Source: Mesorhizobium loti (GTDB lineage: Bacteria > Pseudomonadota > Alphaproteobacteria > Rhizobiales > Rhizobiaceae). From it: DNA of 64,000 nucleotides. Shown piece after piece: positions 60,357 to 64,000 of this stretch (position 1 is its first letter; each line of letters begins with the position of its first letter). Under the pieces are notes generated by a model, which saw nothing but the letters and a program-made list of their open reading frames with translations, was not told the DNA's origin and searched no databases. A program made the position numbers and the translations under genes. Where the stretch lies: contig AP017605.1 in the NCBI GenBank assembly GCA_002356515.1, positions 2,852,001 to 2,916,000 on the forward strand, read 5' to 3'.

Positions 60357-63300
60357 CCGGCCCCGTCAACGCCGCCGGCGATACCGGCTTCACCGCGCTC
60401 TTCATCCGCAGGCCGGTCATGGCCTTCGTGCTCAACGTCCTCATCGCGGTTGCCGGCCTCGCAGCCTTCTACGGCGTCGAGATCCGCGAACTGCCGGACG
60501 TCGATCGTGCCGTGGTCACCGTCTCGACCACCTTCGCGGGGGCTGCCGCCGAAACCGTCGACCGCGAACTGACCGATACGATCGAGGGTGCGGTGGCCCG
60601 TGTCTCCGGCGTCAAGTCGATCTCGTCCTCTTCCTCCTTCGGCCAGAGCCGCGTCACCATCGAATTCAACGACGGCGTCGATCTCAACGTCGCCGCCTCC
60701 GATGTGCGCGATGCCGTCGGCCGCGTCGCCAACCTGATGCCGGACACCGCCGATCCGCCGCGCATCGTCAAGGCCGATGCCAATTCCGACCCGGTGATGC
60801 GGCTGGCGGTGACCTCGGACAACATGTCGATCCAGGACATGACCGTCGTGGTCCAGGACCAGATCGAGGACGAACTGGCCGCCGTACCCGGCGTCGCCGA
60901 CGTCCAGGTCTATGGCGACCGCGCCAAGATCTTCCGCATCGACGTCGACCAGAACAAGCTCGCCAGCCTCGGCTTCACGGTCGCCGATCTCAGGGCAGCC
61001 CTGGCCTCCGTCGCTTTCGATTCCCCGGCTGGGTCGATCACCACCACCAACCAGGACCTGATCGTCCGCACGACCGCCGACGTAACCACGCCCGAGGAGT
61101 TCGAAAACATTATCATCGGCGGCACGACGCGCATCCGCGACGTCGCCACCGTCACGCTCGGCCCCGATGTCGGCCAGACCGCGCTGCGCTCGGATGGCAA
61201 GACCGGCATCGGCATCGGCGTCATCCGCCAGGCGGAATCGAACCCGCTGGACATCTCGACCGGCGTCCAGGCCGCCGTCGCCAAGCTGCAGGAAAACCTG
61301 CCCAAGGGCATGGCGATCAAGATCACCAGCGACGATGCCGTCTTCGTCAAGGGCGCGGTGCACGAGGTCGAGATCGCGCTCGGCCTGTCGGTGACGATGG
61401 TGCTGATCGTCATCTACATCTTCCTGCTCGACTGGCGTGCCACGCTGATCCCCGGCCTGTCGATGCCGGTCGCCATGATCGGCACCATCGCCGCCATTTA
61501 TCTCGCCGGCTTCTCGGTCAACATCCTGACGCTGCTTGCCATGGTGCTGGCGACGGGCCTTGTCGTCGACGACGCCATCGTCGTTCTGGAAAACATCGTG
61601 CGACGACGCAATGAGGGCATGGGGCCACGCGCGGCCGCCGTGCTCGGCGCGCAGGAAGTGTTCTTCGCCGTCGTCGCCACGACGCTGACGCTGGTCGCCG
61701 TCTTCGTGCCGATCTCCTTCCTGCCCGGCCAGACCGGCGGTCTGTTCCGCGAATTCGGCTTCGTGCTTGCCATGTCGGTGCTGCTGTCCTGCGTGGTGGC
61801 GCTGACGTTATGCCCGATGCTCGCCTCGCGCATGCTGACCAGCGCCTCGCTCCATCACGAGGGCGGCCACGGCATCGGCGCCCGTATCGGCGGCGCCTTG
61901 AATGCCGCCTACAAGCGCACCCTGCACGCTTGCCTCGATGCGCCCTGGATCGTGGTTCTGGTCGCGGTGCTGTTTGCCGGCATCGCCTTCACCCTGTTCG
62001 GCACCATCCGCCAGGAACTGACGCCCACCGAGGACCGCGCGGCCGTGCTACTGCGCATCAATGCCCCACAAGGCGTCAGCCTCGACTACACGACGCAGCA
62101 GATGCAGAGGATCGAGAAGCTGATCCAGCCGATGCGCGATTCCGGCGAGATCCGCTCGACCTTCGAGAATGCCGGCCAGAACGGTTCCTACAATTCCGGC
62201 TTTATGGTGATGACGCTGGCGCCCTGGAACGAGCGCAGCCGCAGCCAGCAGGAGATCATGGCCGAGATCAGCCAGCTGACCAAGCAGGTGCCGAGCGTAC
62301 GCATCTACCCGGTGCAGCCCAACAGCCTCGGCATCCGCGGCGCCGGCAACGGTTTGCAGTTCGCGCTGGTCGGCAACAGTCGCAAGGCGCTCGGCGACGC
62401 GGCGGTGAAGATCATCGCCGAGATGCAGAAGGATCCGCGCTTCCAGACGCCGCGCCTGTCGATCGACCCGACGCAACCGCAGCTGGCCGTCGCCATCGAC
62501 CGCGAGCGTGCCTCCGACCTCGGCATCGACATATCAGGCCTCGCCGACACCATGCAGGCCATGCTCGACGGCAACGACGTCGTCGACGTCTACATCGCCG
62601 ACCGCAGCTATGGCGTGAAGCTGGTCTCGACCACCAATCCGATCAACGATCCGACCGATCTGGAAAATGTCTTCCTGAAGACTGCCGATGGCCGCTTCGT
62701 GCCGATGTCGACCATCGCCACGCTGACCGAGCGCGCCGTGCCGCCGTCGCTGTCGCGTGAGCAGCAGCAGCCGTCGGTGGCCATCACCTCCAACCTTTCA
62801 GGCAATTTCGCGCTTGGTGATGCGCTGAGCCAAGCCGAGGAGATCGCCACGCCGTTCCTGCCGCCGGGCAGCCGCATCCTGCCGCTGGCCGAGGCCGCGA
62901 CGCTGGGCGAAACCAACAGCGCCATGGTCACCATCTTCGGCTTCGCGCTGGTCATCATCCTGCTGGTGCTGGCCGCCCAGTTCGAAAGTTTCGTCAGCGC
63001 CGTCATCATCATGGCAACGGTGCCGCTTGGTTTGGCCTGCGCCATCTTCGCGCTGCTGCTGTCCGGCACCAGCCTCAACGCCTACAGCCAGATCGGTCTT
63101 GTGCTTCTGGTCGGCGTCATGGCCAAGAACGGCATCCTGATCGTCGAATTCGCCAACCAGTTGCGCGACCGCGGGCTCGGTGTGCGCGAGGCGATCGAGC
63201 AGGCCTCGATCATCCGCCTACGGCCGGTGATGATGACGATGATCTGCACCATCCTTGGCGGCGTGCCGCTGGTGCTGGCCGCCGGCGCGGGTGCCGAGGC

Positions 63301-63484
63301 ACGCGTGGCGCTCGGCTGGGTCATCGTCGGCGGGCTGGGGCTGGCCACCATATCGACACTGTTCCTGACGCCAGTCGCCTATCTCCTGCTTGGCCGCTTC
63401 GTCACCCCGAAGACCCATGAGGAGACACGCCTCAAGCGCGAGCTCGAGGAAGCCGCTTACGTCGGTGTGGAGCCCGCGGAGTAG
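60353..63484 (+). CDS. RND efflux permease, HAE-1 type
   Basis: 1043 residues from ATG 60353, overlapping the adaptor stop by 4 bp. Twelve membrane helices with two large periplasmic loops; the TM4 proton-relay pair is seen in TGLVVDDAIVVLENI (Asp-Asp), and ALTLCPMLASRML and VGVMAKNGILIVEFANQL are characteristic. It exports hydrophobic drugs, bile-acid-like compounds or plant toxins by proton exchange. No local regulator is visible, unless the RpiR gene upstream serves, which is unlikely. Substrate specificity is unknown. Confidence 0.94.
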   Translation: MTGPVNAAGDTGFTALFIRRPVMAFVLNVLIAVAGLAAFYGVEIRELPDVDRAVVTVSTTFAGAAAETVDRELTDTIEGAVARVSGVKSISSSSSFGQSRVTIEFNDGVDLNVAASDVRDAVGRVANLMPDTADPPRIVKADANSDPVMRLAVTSDNMSIQDMTVVVQDQIEDELAAVPGVADVQVYGDRAKIFRIDVDQNKLASLGFTVADLRAALASVAFDSPAGSITTTNQDLIVRTTADVTTPEEFENIIIGGTTRIRDVATVTLGPDVGQTALRSDGKTGIGIGVIRQAESNPLDISTGVQAAVAKLQENLPKGMAIKITSDDAVFVKGAVHEVEIALGLSVTMVLIVIYIFLLDWRATLIPGLSMPVAMIGTIAAIYLAGFSVNILTLLAMVLATGLVVDDAIVVLENIVRRRNEGMGPRAAAVLGAQEVFFAVVATTLTLVAVFVPISFLPGQTGGLFREFGFVLAMSVLLSCVVALTLCPMLASRMLTSASLHHEGGHGIGARIGGALNAAYKRTLHACLDAPWIVVLVAVLFAGIAFTLFGTIRQELTPTEDRAAVLLRINAPQGVSLDYTTQQMQRIEKLIQPMRDSGEIRSTFENAGQNGSYNSGFMVMTLAPWNERSRSQQEIMAEISQLTKQVPSVRIYPVQPNSLGIRGAGNGLQFALVGNSRKALGDAAVKIIAEMQKDPRFQTPRLSIDPTQPQLAVAIDRERASDLGIDISGLADTMQAMLDGNDVVDVYIADRSYGVKLVSTTNPINDPTDLENVFLKTADGRFVPMSTIATLTERAVPPSLSREQQQPSVAITSNLSGNFALGDALSQAEEIATPFLPPGSRILPLAEAATLGETNSAMVTIFGFALVIILLVLAAQFESFVSAVIIMATVPLGLACAIFALLLSGTSLNAYSQIGLVLLVGVMAKNGILIVEFANQLRDRGLGVREAIEQASIIRLRPVMMTMICTILGGVPLVLAAGAGAEARVALGWVIVGGLGLATISTLFLTPVAYLLLGRFVTPKTHEETRLKRELEEAAYVGVEPAE

Positions 63485-63487
63485 CTG

Positions 63488-63898
63488 CTACTTCAGCAAC
63501 CGGCCTTCGATCGACCAGCGCGCGGCAAGGAAATTCAGCACCGCCGCCACGATGACACCGACGACCTTCGCCGGCCACACGCCGGCAATGCCGGCGAACA
63601 GCGCGATCGACAGGCTGGAGACGCCGAGCGAAATCAGCGCCCCAAGCGAGACGAAGCGCAGGAAGGCGTCATGCAGCCGGATGGCCTGGTTGCGTTCGAA
63701 CGACCAGAAACCATTGGCCACGAAAGAGAAGACGACGGCGATCGACCATGAGACGACGTTGGCCGGCAGCGGCGGGACATGCAGCTTGAGCAGCAGGAAA
63801 AAGCCGGCAAGGTCGATGGCCGTGTTCACCAGCCCGACTAGGGCAAAGCGCACGATCTTGCTGCCGGTCGAACGGCGGGGCTGGTCGGCGCCACTCAT
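63488..63898 (-). CDS. GtrA family membrane protein
   Basis: 136 residues with four membrane helices: IVRFALVGLVNTAIDLAGFF is the GtrA signature, followed by NVVSWSIAVVFSFVANGFWS and two more helices. GtrA-type proteins are thought to flip or position lipid-linked sugars or other polyprenyl compounds. It converges on the RND gene with a 3-bp gap. Its ATG overlaps the stop of an upstream gene (ATGA), so the two are coupled. Confidence 0.9.
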   Translation of the reverse strand: MSGADQPRRSTGSKIVRFALVGLVNTAIDLAGFFLLLKLHVPPLPANVVSWSIAVVFSFVANGFWSFERNQAIRLHDAFLRFVSLGALISLGVSSLSIALFAGIAGVWPAKVVGVIVAAVLNFLAARWSIEGRLLK

Positions 63899-64000
63899 CC
63901 CTTGCCGTCCATGATCTCGACGCCGGCGCGGGCGAGGCTCGCACCGAACGCGTCCGAAGCCAGCGCCGCGTATTCCACCTCGCGCACGCCTTGCATCGGG
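63895..64000 (-). CDS. 3' end of an unidentified gene upstream of gtrA-like gene
   Basis: Only the last 34 codons are inside the window. Visible residues include PMQGVREVEYAALASDAFG and end VEIMDGKG, with the TGA overlapping the GtrA start. I do not recognise the family from so little. GtrA genes often follow a glycosyltransferase or an oxidoreductase; this tail does not decide between them. Confidence 0.6.
   Translation of the reverse strand, partial: PMQGVREVEYAALASDAFGASLARAGVEIMDGKG

Overview
The window is GC-rich chromosomal DNA of an alphaproteobacterium of the Rhizobiales, most like Mesorhizobium or a close relative. This rests on gene content and signals: a CpdR-type receiver protein, a ROSE-type RNA thermometer with an RpoH-type promoter before a small heat-shock gene, an mmgR/alpha-r8-like small RNA, DUF1127 and DUF993 proteins, and palindromic intergenic repeats of rhizobial type. 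The genus is an inference; there is no rRNA gene to settle it. I see no phage, transposase, CRISPR array or replication origin.

Positions 1-23.3 kb are mostly housekeeping: a stomatin/NfeD pair, KdsD (LPS Kdo synthesis), an outer-membrane barrel, GalU, a MltB-type lytic transglycosylase, a DUF459 SGNH-like protein, glutamate synthase (gltB, gltD), threonine aldolase, Hsp20, a lysophospholipase-like hydrolase, two very small proteins, an AraC regulator, a HisN-type phosphatase, the mmgR-like RNA, an N-formylglutamate amidohydrolase homologue, cpdR and tRNA-Val(GAC).

Positions 23.5-41.0 kb hold a catabolic island. A LacI regulator is divergent from a DUF993 gene, with two matching operators between them. 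It is followed in one direction by a Gfo/Idh/MocA dehydrogenase, CoA-transferase, enoyl-CoA hydratase, aldehyde dehydrogenase, a complete CUT1 sugar ABC importer, GMC oxidoreductase, SDR, a second GMC oxidoreductase, a Dabb protein and an MFS carrier. The combination of sugar-type import and oxidation with CoA-dependent acid chemistry points to a carbohydrate-derived substrate whose identity I cannot read from the sequence.

Positions 41.0-45.5 kb carry unrelated single genes: an EamA exporter, an EEP-family phosphatase/nuclease, a CPA1 antiporter, a glutathione transferase, and a 64-residue protein that is little more than a ClpX-type zinc-binding domain.

Positions 45.6-59.0 kb hold a second island, all on the minus strand under a divergent RpiR-type regulator: N-formylglutamate amidohydrolase homologue, two APC permeases, a glutamine-synthetase-like ligase, aldehyde dehydrogenase, iron-dependent alcohol dehydrogenase, and a PotABCD-like ABC importer. 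Read together, these enzymes fit a gamma-glutamylation route for an amino alcohol: ligate glutamate to the amine, oxidise alcohol to aldehyde to acid, then hydrolyse the gamma-glutamyl amide. A decayed piece of a second ligase gene lies between the two permeases, showing that a permease-ligase unit was duplicated and then partly lost.

Positions 59.2-64.0 kb hold an RND efflux pump (adaptor plus HAE-1-type permease), a GtrA-family membrane protein and the 3' end of a gene that leaves the window.
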